Below, piece after piece: positions 54,844 to 64,000 of a DNA stretch of 64,000 nt; the stretch's first letter is position 1; the number at the start of each line of letters is the position of its first letter. Both the position numbers and the translations under genes were made by a program. The notes under the pieces are model-generated. The model was not told the origin of the DNA, did no database searches, and worked only from the letters and a program-made list of their open reading frames with translations. The stretch is from Acidisarcina polymorpha. Lineage in GTDB: Bacteria; Acidobacteriota; Terriglobia; Terriglobales; Acidobacteriaceae. The stretch is from the NCBI RefSeq assembly GCF_003330725.1, contig NZ_CP030843.1:1-64000 (forward strand). The letters run 5' to 3'.

Positions 54844-56727
54844 CTAGAATCGGTCCAAAAGGATGCGAACCGCAACAGGACGGTCCTGAAAAGGAGGTGG
54901 GCCTTCTGTATCGCCGCCTCCTGTATCGCCTATGGCAGGCAGTGTAGAGCTGCTTCTGGCCGGGACTGCATGTGGGTCGGGAAAACGGATACCGCGATCC
55001 GTCTCGTCGCCATTGAGGATGCGAATCCGATGCCACTCCTCTGGCGCACCTGACGCCCTAGATGGGGTGAAGTAACCCTCTTCGGCGCTGAGGATCTGCA
55101 TTCGAATGCCGGGTAGATAACCGGGACGGTGGAAGAATACAGCTCCGCCAATGCCGGTTACCAAGTACTCATTGGGGTTCATCTGAGCAATCAGCATCCG
55201 ACCCGACTTGTCGGATGAGCCAGGAGCTGCCTCACCGTCGCGCTGCGGAAATCCGAATCGGACTTCGGCAACCCAGGCTCCGCTTTGATCCGCTGTGCGG
55301 GTAGCCACATTGCCCGCCTCTCCGGGAGAAACTATCGCGTTGGCGAGAGTGGAAATGTCGATGAGCGCATCATCCGCTGGAGGCGAACTTGCCCCGAAAG
55401 AATTTCTAGCAGTTAGAGGTGTACTGTTTGGATAGAAGATTACCTGTTGGTCAGCGCCTCCTGCAGCTTCGATCATCGTCTTGATCTTGCCCGCGAAGTT
55501 GAGTTTCGCCAGCGTACGATCCATGGAGCCCGCAAGGGCATAGTTTGCAGCATGTACCCTGGGCACAACTCCGTCCGGCAAGCGTCCTACCCAATCGATT
55601 CCGAAAGGGGAAAAGCCTATGGCTCCCCGACCCACCGCCGCGAAGAAATAAGGCGCATATTCATTTCCCTGGCCGGTCTCTGGGATCCAGAGTGGATTGT
55701 CGGGCCGCGCATACGTGTCCAGAATCCCCAGATAAAAGGATGGATCACTTGAATACAGGTCGGGGCCAATCAAGTCGATGGATGGGGCTGCGAACTTCCA
55801 TATCGGCAGCATGAACTGGTTTGGGCCACCTGAGGGATAACCAATACCGGGTGCTGCGATATGACGCTCCGGCAGTGCTGCGGGAGGATAAGCGAGCCAC
55901 ACATTGCAGTAGAACGGAATGTTGAACTCGCGCTTACCCGCTTCGGCTACTGCGTTTACGTAGCGAGCCTGATGCCAGGCCTGAAACGATTCATCCGCCA
56001 CACCGGGAAATACCTCGCTCCACGTCCCGGGACGCTTTCCGAGCGCTTTGACAAGCTCAGCCGGCACCTGTTCTCCAAACTCGCGATTTGAGTCGGTCGA
56101 GTAGTCGCGAGCCGCGCCGATACCGCCTGATTCATTTTCGACCTGCATCATGAGTATCGTATGGTCGGTGCTGTCTTCCTCGGCGAGGTGGTGCATGAGA
56201 GCGGCGAACGCCTTCCGGTCCGCCTCCATATTTGCCGGAGCATTCGCCGACAGATCGTCGATCGGCGCTCCCGCGCTGTTCTTCATACGTGGATACTGCT
56301 CCGGATGAGTCTTTACCCACTGCGGGACGTAGTGGTCGTTCCCGTTCTTCCACGTGCCAAACCAGAGGAGTATCAGGTGGAGGCGGTGTTCTCGCGCTCC
56401 ACTGAGCAGCGCGTCGACATTTGTCCAATCGAAGTTGCCTGGCTGCGGTTCTATCTGTTCCCAATACACGGGCGCTTCCGCTGTATTGACGTGCATAGCT
56501 TCCAACGCGGGCCATACCTTCTGCTCAAGCAGTAAAGGCCAAGCACTCGAATTCCCAATCTGTGCCCCAAGAACAAGGAAGGGGGTCCCATCGACAAGCA
56601 GCGCATGCCGACCATCTTGCTCGACGAGTCGCGGGGTCTTGAGCGGCTCCTGCGCAACAAGGGACAATCCACGGGTAAGAAGGACCAATATCGGAACGAG
56701 TCGCACGAAGGTTGAAACAGATTTCAT
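54844..56727 (-). CDS. GH42/GH35-like beta-galactosidase (DUF5597 family), secreted
   Basis: 627 residues with a signal peptide (VPILVLLTRGLSLVAQ). TIM-barrel signatures: FLVLGAQIGNSSAWP, TAEAPVYWEQIEPQPGNFDW, acid/base Glu in MMQVENESGG, nucleophile Glu in LWIPETGQGNEY. A beta-sandwich C-terminal DUF5597 domain includes MNPNEYLVTGIGGAVFFHRP and EEWHRIRILNGDETDRGI. The last ~40 residues look atypical, so a late frame change is possible. It would release galactose or related sugars from plant polysaccharides. Confidence 0.88.
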   Translation of the reverse strand: MKSVSTFVRLVPILVLLTRGLSLVAQEPLKTPRLVEQDGRHALLVDGTPFLVLGAQIGNSSAWPLLLEQKVWPALEAMHVNTAEAPVYWEQIEPQPGNFDWTNVDALLSGAREHRLHLILLWFGTWKNGNDHYVPQWVKTHPEQYPRMKNSAGAPIDDLSANAPANMEADRKAFAALMHHLAEEDSTDHTILMMQVENESGGIGAARDYSTDSNREFGEQVPAELVKALGKRPGTWSEVFPGVADESFQAWHQARYVNAVAEAGKREFNIPFYCNVWLAYPPAALPERHIAAPGIGYPSGGPNQFMLPIWKFAAPSIDLIGPDLYSSDPSFYLGILDTYARPDNPLWIPETGQGNEYAPYFFAAVGRGAIGFSPFGIDWVGRLPDGVVPRVHAANYALAGSMDRTLAKLNFAGKIKTMIEAAGGADQQVIFYPNSTPLTARNSFGASSPPADDALIDISTLANAIVSPGEAGNVATRTADQSGAWVAEVRFGFPQRDGEAAPGSSDKSGRMLIAQMNPNEYLVTGIGGAVFFHRPGYLPGIRMQILSAEEGYFTPSRASGAPEEWHRIRILNGDETDRGIRFPDPHAVPARSSSTLPAIGDTGGGDTEGPPPFQDRPVAVRILLDRF

Positions 56728-57049
56728 AGGTACTCTTTCTGAAATTATTCGGCATCGGGCCGGGCGAGCTGATTACGGTCCGGTGTCGAGGCCGACGAGG
56801 ATATTTGCAGCTGTTGCAGCCCGTAAGCCGAAAGTAACAGTCCCAGAGCAGTGAATATCACGGCATGGGGCGCAAATCAATTGAGTTCGCCGACAACTTG
56901 ATCATACTAAGTGGTACCTCGGCCTGTAACCTACAGCCTATCGGCATACAAGATGTGGAGCAACTTCTCTCCTTGTTGAGCCGTGCGCGCCGTGTTTCTC
57001 TAGCTTTGTTTGTTGTCTCCACCTTGGCCTCCGTTTCATTCTGTCTGTA

Positions 57050-57466
57050 ATCAAGATCAACAGGGATCTCGAGCGGATCGGCGATCAGTCCATGGGCATC
57101 GCGCACCGCGCGCTTGATCTGCTGGTGTATGACACTGCAGAGTTGCCGGTAGATATTGCGGGGATGGGCGAGGTGGCTTCGCGAATGATTTGCACCGCCG
57201 TCCAAGCGCTACTCGAGGCTGACGCGTTCCTTGCTGAGTCGGTGATGATCATGGACGACGAGATCGATCAGATGAACAGAGTCGCTCGAAAGGGGCTGAT
57301 CGGTGTTATACAGCAAACTCCAGATGTGATGCTCCAGGCGTTGAACGGCATTCTGATCGCAGAGCCTAGAGCGGATCGCCGACCACGCCTCAAACATCGC
57401 CGCCGACGTAATCTTCTGGTCCGCGGAGCGGATGTTCGCCACCAGTTGAGATTGGCTATGGACTAG
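57050..57466 (+). pseudogene. PhoU phosphate-regulator remnant
   Basis: The preserved part begins VIKINRDLERIGDQSMGIAH, continues AVQALLEADAFLAESVMIMD and, in a second frame, SLERIADHASNIAADVIFWS, then VRGADVRHQL back in the first frame. These are the two conserved PhoU three-helix motifs (E/DxxxD metal sites) of the C-terminal half. The N-terminal half is missing and two frame changes occur (near 57365 and 57418). Confidence 0.8.
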
Positions 57467-57529
57467 GGATGGTTCGCAAGCATAGTCCGAGCCGCTTGTC
57501 GTTCGCGTTGTTTGACGCCGATCGTTTCA

Positions 57530-57864
57530 GCCGAGCTTTTGATTTGTCCATAACGCCTTGACCAAGTCACCGCCCCTTCCGCGAAAACAAACACATGGCC
57601 GGAGAACGGATCCTGTTTAAGCGTCGTCTGCACCATCGCGCTCATACCGGTGAAGCCGCACCGAAGGTCAGTCACCCCGGCCACGACACACACCCCCGTC
57701 CCCGTTCTAAGCTCAATCACCGGAGAAGATGCTCCAGGATGATGCGCGGCGACTCCGCGTGCGGAGCTCCATCGACGGTCAACAATGCGTTGCCGGGAAA
57801 CTCCACGTGAATGGAACCTGAAGCGGACTTGCTTCAATCTTAGGAGAGGCCTCGTCCACAGCAT
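57530..57864 (-). pseudogene. IS66-family TnpB (Orf2) fragment
   Basis: VCVVAGVTDLRCGFTGMSAM, VQTTLKQDPFSGHVFVF and, after a frame change, RGGDLVKALWTN are diagnostic of the IS66 accessory protein TnpB. The rest and the large TnpC are absent. Confidence 0.82.
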
Positions 57865-58050
57865 CGTTCGCGATCTGCGCCGGCAACAGCTTCACTCCGC
57901 TGTTACCGCGATCTTCCAGAAGGCCTTGCTGGTACGCTCTGCGCCAGGCAAACACCTGATTCGCATTCACCGCAAACTCGCAAGCCACTTGCGCCACCGA
58001 GGCTCCAGGAGCTAGCGTCGCGCCTCGACGATCCGCCGCTTCTGTTCCAT
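57779..58050 (-). pseudogene. IS66-family TnpA (Orf1) fragment
   Basis: From a start near 58050 (MEQKRRIVEA), after a frame change, ASVAQVACEFAVNANQVFAW RRAYQQGLL is the helix-turn-helix of IS66 OrfA. It sits upstream of the TnpB fragment, with the overlap expected for IS66. Together they are a broken element. Confidence 0.8.
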
Positions 58051-58293
58051 AGGGAAACGCTGCCGCCGACCACCTATGCGCGTACTCGCTGCCGCCAGTT
58101 CCACCCCTCCAGAATCAGGCAGAACAAACCAAGAGACTAGACGCACTCACCGGACGCTTACAGGAACTCAACTCACGGTCGCATCAACCCGTGCCCTCGC
58201 CGTTCCGTTTTCCCGCCATAAGCGCATTAGAAACCGAGGGAACGCCTGGCGCTCCGGCGCAGGCCAAGCGGACTCATGCGGGATTGCTTTGCC

Positions 58294-60300
58294 CTAACGC
58301 TCCAGCAGAGGCTCTTCCGAGGTCTCGCGTTGGAACATCTGGTATACCACACGGTGGCGCCCCGCATTTTTTGCGCGGTAAAGGGCCTGGTCGGCCATGC
58401 GCATCGCCGAATGCTGATCGATCTCGTCGCCGGCCGCGATAAAGACGCCCCCTATGCTACATGTAATTCGAAAAGTAACTTCCACGTCTTCCACTTCCAG
58501 ATCCGAGATAGAGGCATGAAGCGCCGCCATCCGCTCGTCGAGGTCTCCAGCCAAGATACCGGTGAGCACGATCAGGAACTCCTCGCCCCCATAGCGCCCC
58601 GCATGATCGTAGGAGCGAACGCAGCCAGAGAGCGCCGTCGCGAAGCGCCGCAACGCTGTATCTCCGGCCAGATGGCCATAGGTATCGTTGACTCGCTTGA
58701 AATGGTCGATATCCGCCAAGACAATGGTCATCGTACGGTTCTCGCGGCGGCAGCGGTCAGTCTCTCGGTCGAGCGCCGATAGAATCGCACTCCGATTCCA
58801 CATTCCGGTAAGTTCGTCATGCTGGGCGAGATGGCGAAAACGCTCCTCACTCTCACGAATGATCCGGGTCTGCCGTTTCACGCGAACTCTCAACATCAAG
58901 ATCCAGAGAATCGCAAGCAGGGTAACTCCTGCCAAGGCGGCTAGCAACAACAGGATCCGGGTTGGTGTCCAAAAGGGGGCCTGCTTTAAGACTAGAATGT
59001 CTTGTGGAGAGCGCAACAGAATACTAAATGAGGTGGGGATACCCTCATGGTCGGCATGAACCGTGCAGATTCCGGTCATCATGAGGACACTGCCGACACC
59101 GATGGTGCGCGTTCTCTCGTTTGTGGTGATCATGGGAAGATATGCATCGAAGACCTCGCTGCCTTGCTGCAGAATCCATACGTGCTGGCCACCTTGTATC
59201 CAGCTATCCACGACCTTTCCCTGCAATTTCACAAGTTGCTGATCGTATGGGACCTGATCGAATCCTGATCGGCCGCCGATCGCATCTTTGGCCTTGATCA
59301 GCAGAGGCACGATTGGAGTCGCTTTTCCGACGACGTGAAACAAGCCATCTTCAAGGATCGGCGAGTATTCACCCTGGACCGGGAATCCCACCGCCTCGAC
59401 CCTATTGCCGGACTCCACCAACTCCTTCGATGAAGTCTGAATTCTCACTCCGTCGCTGCCATCCTGAAGGTAAAGAGCATGGCCGGGGATCTGATGGGTG
59501 GCTATGCCTTCGATCTTCACTCGATGTTGTCCTTGGCCGAACTGCAGGACGTTGCGGACCGGGATCGCAGATAGGGCGAACGGATCGGCGGCCGCGGGCT
59601 GCACGACTGTGATACCTCTACCATCCGAAACATACAGCTCCGCACCAATAAACTGGCGTTTTTCGTTGAAATGGGATGTGCAGACGCCGCGAATGCTTAC
59701 CGTGGAGTCGACGAGAGGGTTGTAGTTGATCCCGGCGAGGTTTTGAACTACACCCCGAATCGAGCCTCCGCCAAGTTCAACGACCAAGACAAGGATGTCG
59801 TGATCGAATACCTGGGACATATGTGCGGAGCGAACGACGCCGCGTACCTCAATTCGCTGGCTGTCCAGAACGCCGCCGATCAGTTCGGCGTAGCCAACCC
59901 GGCGCGCACGCGGAAGAGGTTCATGACCAACTACCCGGACATAAGAAGCTACCACAGTCGGCGCGAAGAGACCCGCGCTGCTCGTCCCGGTCAATACCAC
60001 GAGATCGCCGACACCTACGTCCGCATGGTCGGTGCGGTCTACCGAGATACCGGCCGTAGAGTCCTGAAAGAAAAAGGAGTTCTTGTAACCCGAGAGATTG
60101 GTAACAATTCCGGTAAGTTTGACAGGCATGCCCTTTGCGGCACGCTCCTGGCTGAGACCTCGGATCTGGGAGACGCTCGTGAGAGGCACTGAGTTGTCTG
60201 CGGCCGTAGCATGCAGGCATGAAAGAAACACGGCAAGCCAGAGTGTCGAGGCCGTGCTTGCAAGACGCCGCGTGCTCGATTTGATTTGGACGATGTTCAT
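58294..60300 (-). CDS. membrane diguanylate cyclase with periplasmic OB-like sensor
   Basis: 668 residues. Signal peptide (LWLAVFLSCLHATAADN), then several OB-fold-like repeats (MPVKLTGIVTNLSGYKNSFF, HRVKIEGIATHQIPGHALYL, QLVKLQGKVVDSWIQGGQHV). A transmembrane helix follows (ILLLLAALAGVTLLAILWIL), a short coiled coil, and a GGDEF domain (HDELTGMWNRSAILSALDRE, VLADIDHFKRVNDTYGHLAG, active site GRYGGEEFL). RSYD five residues before GGEEF is an intact I-site. It makes c-di-GMP in response to a periplasmic ligand. Confidence 0.95.
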   Translation of the reverse strand: MNIVQIKSSTRRLASTASTLWLAVFLSCLHATAADNSVPLTSVSQIRGLSQERAAKGMPVKLTGIVTNLSGYKNSFFFQDSTAGISVDRTDHADVGVGDLVVLTGTSSAGLFAPTVVASYVRVVGHEPLPRARRVGYAELIGGVLDSQRIEVRGVVRSAHMSQVFDHDILVLVVELGGGSIRGVVQNLAGINYNPLVDSTVSIRGVCTSHFNEKRQFIGAELYVSDGRGITVVQPAAADPFALSAIPVRNVLQFGQGQHRVKIEGIATHQIPGHALYLQDGSDGVRIQTSSKELVESGNRVEAVGFPVQGEYSPILEDGLFHVVGKATPIVPLLIKAKDAIGGRSGFDQVPYDQQLVKLQGKVVDSWIQGGQHVWILQQGSEVFDAYLPMITTNERTRTIGVGSVLMMTGICTVHADHEGIPTSFSILLRSPQDILVLKQAPFWTPTRILLLLAALAGVTLLAILWILMLRVRVKRQTRIIRESEERFRHLAQHDELTGMWNRSAILSALDRETDRCRRENRTMTIVLADIDHFKRVNDTYGHLAGDTALRRFATALSGCVRSYDHAGRYGGEEFLIVLTGILAGDLDERMAALHASISDLEVEDVEVTFRITCSIGGVFIAAGDEIDQHSAMRMADQALYRAKNAGRHRVVYQMFQRETSEEPLLER

Positions 60301-60318
60301 CCTCAGCTCTGAGCCTGA

Positions 60319-60645
60319 TTACGGCTTGAACAACACCAAATCTGAGCGCTTCAGGCTAACGTCGCTAGCCCACCTTGCGGTCGGATCGCTCACACAACCG
60401 TACTCCTTATTAGTAGTTCGCGTCCCGCAACCGGTGAACGAAAACGCTGCGGATGTGTTACTTTTGCGTTTTTTGCTACTCAAGGCTTTGCTTGAAAGCA
60501 GATGGGTGCCGGTCGCCGAAACCCAGACGAACAGCTTCTCCCAAGAGTAATCGCGAGCCTGATCCGGATCACAGGAGGCAACTTCAGGCTCTTGCCCCGG
60601 TTCTTCACTCAGATAAAGCGGGTTCTCAGCGTAAATGACCCACAC
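60319..60645 (-). CDS. hypothetical protein, 108 aa
   Basis: From ATG 60645: YLSEEPGQEPEVASCDPDQA, YSWEKLFVWVSATGTHLLSS, then a Ser/Thr-rich end. No family is known to me. It directly precedes the cyclase gene's start region on the same strand. Could be a chance frame. Confidence 0.28.
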   Translation of the reverse strand: MWVIYAENPLYLSEEPGQEPEVASCDPDQARDYSWEKLFVWVSATGTHLLSSKALSSKKRKSNTSAAFSFTGCGTRTTNKEYGCVSDPTARWASDVSLKRSDLVLFKP

Positions 60646-60955
60646 CTTGTGTCGAACGCTGTTGACGAGGCTAAGAGGGACAGCCTCATCTGGGTATCAT
60701 CGTACCCCGGGGTAATGTGATGGTTCGGCGCTTTCAATGCACCTCGTCGCAGGATGAAGGCGATCAAGGAGTAATCTCACATGACAGCACGTACGACAAA
60801 GTCGTGGTCATTACGAAAGTGAGTTGGGACACGAAGTGGCAAGCGAGTGCTCTGGCTGGCGGCCATCTCAATAAGGTTTTAGCAGTGAAACGCGAGTCGG
60901 GAGGGGCTGTCGCCGATTAGCGTCCCGCCATCTGACCACCGCAGTACCCCACCCG
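60646..60955. other. no recognisable gene
   Basis: The plus-strand frame at 60717-60920 (67 codons) shows no family likeness. I see no hairpins or repeats here. Confidence 0.3.
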
Positions 60956-60959
60956 GATT

Positions 60960-61521
60960 CACAACGTTACGCGGTGGGAACCATATTCGCCGGCCATGTC
61001 AGTTCCCAATGTTGGCGAACGATCTCTCGTCCACTAAAATCCCATCAGCCTTCGCCATTGTTCCCCTCGTAGCCATACTCATCTACAAGGACGGGTTTAG
61101 GAAATACACTGCGGCCGATCGGCACGGCCAAATCAGGGTGATGTGTTCCGTCCTGATCCACTTCGTGAGTTATCCAGACTTGCTCGCGTCATACCATGTG
61201 GCAAGTCATGATTGCCGATGAGGTGATGATATGGGTCGTTGGTCATCAGCGTTCTCCCAAGATGGTCCCAGTCCTTTGATGGTCGTTCGCCTTTCGCAAC
61301 GAGGCGTCGAAAGGGTCATACTCGTTCGCCATCGTCCACCAGACATTTTGATAAGTTGACAGTCTCGCAGCTGCATACTTTAGGTACTGCTCATCATGCT
61401 CTGCATTCATTGAGTCAAAGCCACAGTGGTCGTTATGGATGAAAAGAATCATGTCGGCCTGGGTGCCCATGCGCTGCAACTCACTGATTTGAAGCTCGGA
61501 TCGCTAAAGTGCATTCGGAAT
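60960..61521 (-). pseudogene. DUF4038/DUF5060-type glycosidase remnant, cut by the IS6100-like element
   Basis: Starting at the IS edge: LQRMGTQADMILFIHNDHCG, FDSMNAEHDEQYLKYAAARL, NVWWTMANEYDPF, then in other frames DPYHHLIGNHD, ITHEVDQDGTHHPDLAVPIG, KPVLVDEYGYEGNNGEG and IVRQHWELT. This is the C-terminal half of a TIM-barrel glycosidase with the catalytic region NEYD and the late acidic DEYGYEG. At least three frame changes occur. The N-terminal half is not visible beyond the IS. Confidence 0.75.
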
Positions 61522-62409
61522 GGCTCCGTTGCAAATTTAGACATGGACGCGGGCGTCCGAGACGTTGCCCTGGACCCAGAGGTCAAACAGTCTGGAGTGT
61601 GAGCTTTCATCGATGAGCGCAAGGGCTTCCGCGAGCGCAGAAGAACCGATGCCGAACACTCGTTCGACGATGCGCGCCTCGCCGCATATGTCGCGCGTGA
61701 GGTTGAAGATCGCTGCCTGGCCTTTGCGCAGGGCACGCATCACCTCAAATCCTCTGATGGTCGCGTAGGCGGTCTTCAGTGTCTTGAAACCCCGCACGGG
61801 ACGGATCAGTTGCTTCAGCTTGCCATGATCGGCTTCGACGAAGTTGTTCAGATACTTGACCTGGCGATGGACCGTTTTCTCCGGGCATTTACCCTCGGCC
61901 TTCAGTTCTGAAATCGCGATCCCGTAGGTCGGCGCTTTGTCCGTGTTGATGACTTCCGGCTTCTCCCAATCTTTCAAACCGCTCAGCGCCTTGCCGAGGA
62001 AGCGTTTCGCCGCTTTGGCGTTCCGTGTTGGCGAAAGATAAAATCGATCGTGTTTCCTTCCTTGTCGAGCGCTCGGTACAGATAGACCCATTCGCCGCGA
62101 ACTCTCACGTAAGTCTCATCGACCCGCCAGCTCGTTGACTGCGGCCGACGCCACTGCCCGCGCAGTCGCTTTTCCATCTCGGGCGCATAGCGCTGAACCC
62201 AACGATAGAGCGTGGAATGATCGACGCTCACGCCCCGCTCACCCATCATCTGCTCCAGATCGCGATAGCTGATCCCATAGCGGCAGTACCAACGCACACC
62301 CCAAAGGATAATCCCGCCCTCAAACTGGCGCCACTTGAACTCTGACATGGTCAACTCCCCTCGCTTTCAAGTCATTCTCTGGTCGCCAACGAAACTTTGC
62401 AACAGAGCC
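61522..62409 (-). mobile_element. IS6-family element of the IS6100 group (888 bp)
   Basis: Terminal repeats GGCTC(C/T)GTTGCAAA at 61522 and ending 62409 in inverted orientation flank one transposase gene. The length and terminal sequence resemble IS6100. The 8-bp flanks differ (TTCGGAAT, GCTCGGGG), so the two neighbouring broken genes were probably joined by an IS-mediated deletion. Confidence 0.88.
61537..62348 (-). pseudogene. IS6-family transposase, one frameshift
   Basis: From ATG 62348: MSEFKWRQFEGGIILWGVRW, YCRYGISYRDLEQMMGERGV, SWRVDETYVRVRGEWVYLYR (first Asp), then at a four-T run near 62040 the frame breaks and continues as FYLSPTRNAKAAKRFLGKAL, VINTDKAPTYG (second Asp) and NNFVEADHGKLKQLI (Glu). 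One added T restores a full ~270-residue IS6100-like protein. Confidence 0.9.
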
Positions 62410-62953
62410 GCTCGGGGACACTTCCTACATGCAGCGAAAGATCTTGTATCGCAATCGTGGCAATGGAAGCTTCGAAGACGTTTCGGCGCGCGCCGGTTCT
62501 GGCATTGCCTTGAAACGTTCATCCCGCGGGGTCGCTTTCGGAGACATTTTCAACACCGGTCAAACTGACATTCTCGTCAGCAATATGAACGAATCGCCCA
62601 CGCTGTTGCGCAACTATACGAGACCGAAATTCTCATCTCTCACGATCCAACTCCGGGGAAAAGCACCCAATCTGTTTGCAATCGGAGGCCGCGTTTCCGT
62701 TGTGCCGGGCACCCTGCACATGATGAATGAAGTTCAAAGCGGCGGAAGCTATCTCTCGCAAAATGACCTTCGATTGCGCTTCGGGCTAGGCAGTGCGACT
62801 AAGGCAGATCGAGTACTGATACGTTGGCCAGACGGACACGAAGACGCACTGGAGAATGTCGCCGCTGGCCAATATCTCACGGTCGCTTATGGCGGAAAAA
62901 TCCTGTCTGCCGTGCCGTACGGAGAAACCCCGGGGAAGTTGAAGAAGCATTAG
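62410..62953 (+). pseudogene. CRTAC1-type (FG-GAP/ASPIC-UnbV) exported protein, C-terminal part
   Basis: The open stretch enters directly from the IS. It contains a FG-GAP/VCBS repeat (LYRNRGNGSFEDVSARAGSG, GVAFGDIFNTGQTDILVSNM) and the ASPIC/UnbV domain (AIGGRVSVVPGTLHMMNEVQ, SGGSYLSQNDLRLRFGLGSA, VLIRWPDGHEDALENVAAGQ). Only the last ~180 residues remain; intact members are ~550-600. It was probably beheaded by the IS event. Confidence 0.85.
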
Positions 62954-63153
62954 CCGCCGACAATTACGGGGTGCCGCGCAGTCGGACTTTGCGGGTATCG
63001 ACAAGTATGGGATGAGCAATTAGGATGGTGCAATTCGGTCTGGTCGAATTCTTTTGGGTCGATGCGATCCGCTAACTGAGTGGGTTTGGTGAAGCAGACA
63101 ATGTATCAAACCATCCAATCTAAAACTTAAAAGAATAAGTAGGAGTAACTGTT

Positions 63154-64000
63154 ATGCACTCCCTAGCGAAAACGTTTACCAGGCGGCTGTCACTGGCATT
63201 TACCATCCTTCTGTCTGCACTCCAGCTCTCTGCGCAGTCAAACACCCCACCTTTAGCAAAAAGTGCTCTGCCACCTCTGGCATGGTCGTCCTGGAACAGC
63301 TTCTCCAATTTAATCGACTCGAATATCACCATGCAGCAGGCTCGCGCGCTCGCTTCTTCGGGCTTGCAGAAGGCTGGCTATCAGTACGTCAACATTGACG
63401 AAGGCTGGTGGCTGGGCGACCGCGACGCGGAGGGGCACTTCATCGTTGACCCCAAAAAATGGCCTGCGATTGCTCCGGGCGACAAGCCCGGCAATATGGC
63501 GAACATCGTCCGCTACATCCATTCGCTAGGTCTCAAAGCCGGCATGTATACCGACGCCGGCACAGAGGGTTGTTCCATATTTCCGGATATCGGTCCGGCC
63601 TACTTCCATGTGGGTAGCCAAGGCCATTATGAGCAGGATTTTCTGCAGTTTGCCCAATGGGGCTTCGATTACGTCAAGGTGGATTGGTGCGGCGGTGACA
63701 AGGCGAATCTCAGCGCCGATGTGCAGTACGGCGAAATCGCACGGGCGATTTCGCGCGCAGAACAGATCACCGGCAAACGCCTCTACTATTCCATCTGCAA
63801 TTGGGGCAAGCAGGGCCCGTGGACATGGGGGCCCGGCGTTGGAGGTTCCCCGCAGGATATCTGGCGCGTAAGCGATGACATCGTCGCACCGGTTGTCGAA
63901 GCCGGGCCAAATCATGGCCGCAAAGTCGCCTTCGACAAGATGCTGCGCAATTTCGATCAGGGGGTTCATCCGGAGGCGCAACACACCGGCTATTACAACG
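63154..64000 (+). CDS. GH27 alpha-galactosidase, secreted (runs off the window)
   Basis: ATG 63154 with AGGAG eight bases upstream. Signal peptide (LSLAFTILLSALQLSAQS). GH27 barrel: PPLAWSSWNSFSNLIDSNIT, YVNIDEGWWLGDRD, LGLKAGMYTDAGTEGC, the nucleophile Asp in FDYVKVDWCGG, YSICNWGKQGPWTWG, and the acid/base Asp in WRVSDDIV. About 282 residues are inside the window; the C-terminal barrel strands and beta-sandwich lie beyond. It removes alpha-galactosyl side chains from plant galactomannans. Confidence 0.93.
   Translation, partial: MHSLAKTFTRRLSLAFTILLSALQLSAQSNTPPLAKSALPPLAWSSWNSFSNLIDSNITMQQARALASSGLQKAGYQYVNIDEGWWLGDRDAEGHFIVDPKKWPAIAPGDKPGNMANIVRYIHSLGLKAGMYTDAGTEGCSIFPDIGPAYFHVGSQGHYEQDFLQFAQWGFDYVKVDWCGGDKANLSADVQYGEIARAISRAEQITGKRLYYSICNWGKQGPWTWGPGVGGSPQDIWRVSDDIVAPVVEAGPNHGRKVAFDKMLRNFDQGVHPEAQHTGYYN

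Overview
The window looks like an accessory, mobile-element-rich stretch of an Acidobacteriota genome or plasmid (Acidobacteriaceae/Terriglobia type). This is an inference from gene content: an OmpR-type winged-helix regulator fused to WD40/TolB-like repeats, a giant exported SBBP-repeat protein, DUF1080 and TAT-exported sugar epimerase genes, VWFA-related and CRTAC1-type exported proteins, and several plant- or fungal-polysaccharide hydrolases (GH92, GH27, DUF5597 beta-galactosidase type). No rRNA, complete tRNA or CRISPR array is visible.

Layout. 0-8 kb: a minus-strand operon of an exported protein followed by a large RHS-repeat protein ending in a type 44 polymorphic toxin domain, with a lipoprotein-like candidate immunity gene and an orphan second RHS-type tail behind it. 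8-16.6 kb: a frameshifted membrane protein, a Tn3 transposase tail, and two inverted, nearly identical IS6-family elements enclosing YfbU, a TnpR-type resolvase and a nucleotidyltransferase toxin pair; the right IS cuts a VWFA-type exported gene. A RES/Xre toxin-antitoxin pair follows. 15.7-33.3 kb: the most coherent mobile block. It has two XerC-like tyrosine recombinases, an HNH nuclease overlapping one of them, three paralogues of an unnamed small protein with a helix-turn-helix-like N-terminus and a tail motif of the type EYLxNW, a ParA/RHH partition pair with an AT-rich CAATAT repeat field, and a ~108-bp direct repeat at 22.2 and 31.1 kb enclosing chromosomal-looking cargo (SBBP-lectin protein, retropepsin-like protease, wHTH-WD40 regulator). 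33.4-45.9 kb: a sugar-oxidation pair (DUF1080 and TIM-barrel epimerase), a Tn3 remnant, a ParE/ParD-type pair, two Crp-family regulators, a GAF-GGDEF diguanylate cyclase, and a decayed duplicated neighbourhood containing paralogues of an unknown coiled-coil-like protein and of a YjbR/MmcQ-like protein. 46-64 kb: GH92 mannosidase, a four-gene stress operon (three DUF2382/YsnF-type proteins and an OmpA-like protein), a GH42/35-like hydrolase, a PhoU remnant, IS66 and IS110 remnants, a membrane diguanylate cyclase, then an IS6100-like element between two broken genes and the start of a GH27 alpha-galactosidase that runs off the window.

A recurrent feature is the number of otherwise good genes broken by single-base frameshifts, most of them in or beside short homopolymers (RHS gene, membrane protein at 8.85 kb, RES toxin, SBBP protein, IS6 elements). 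Some of these breaks may be sequence errors rather than real decay, and I annotate each such gene as one locus with the break position.
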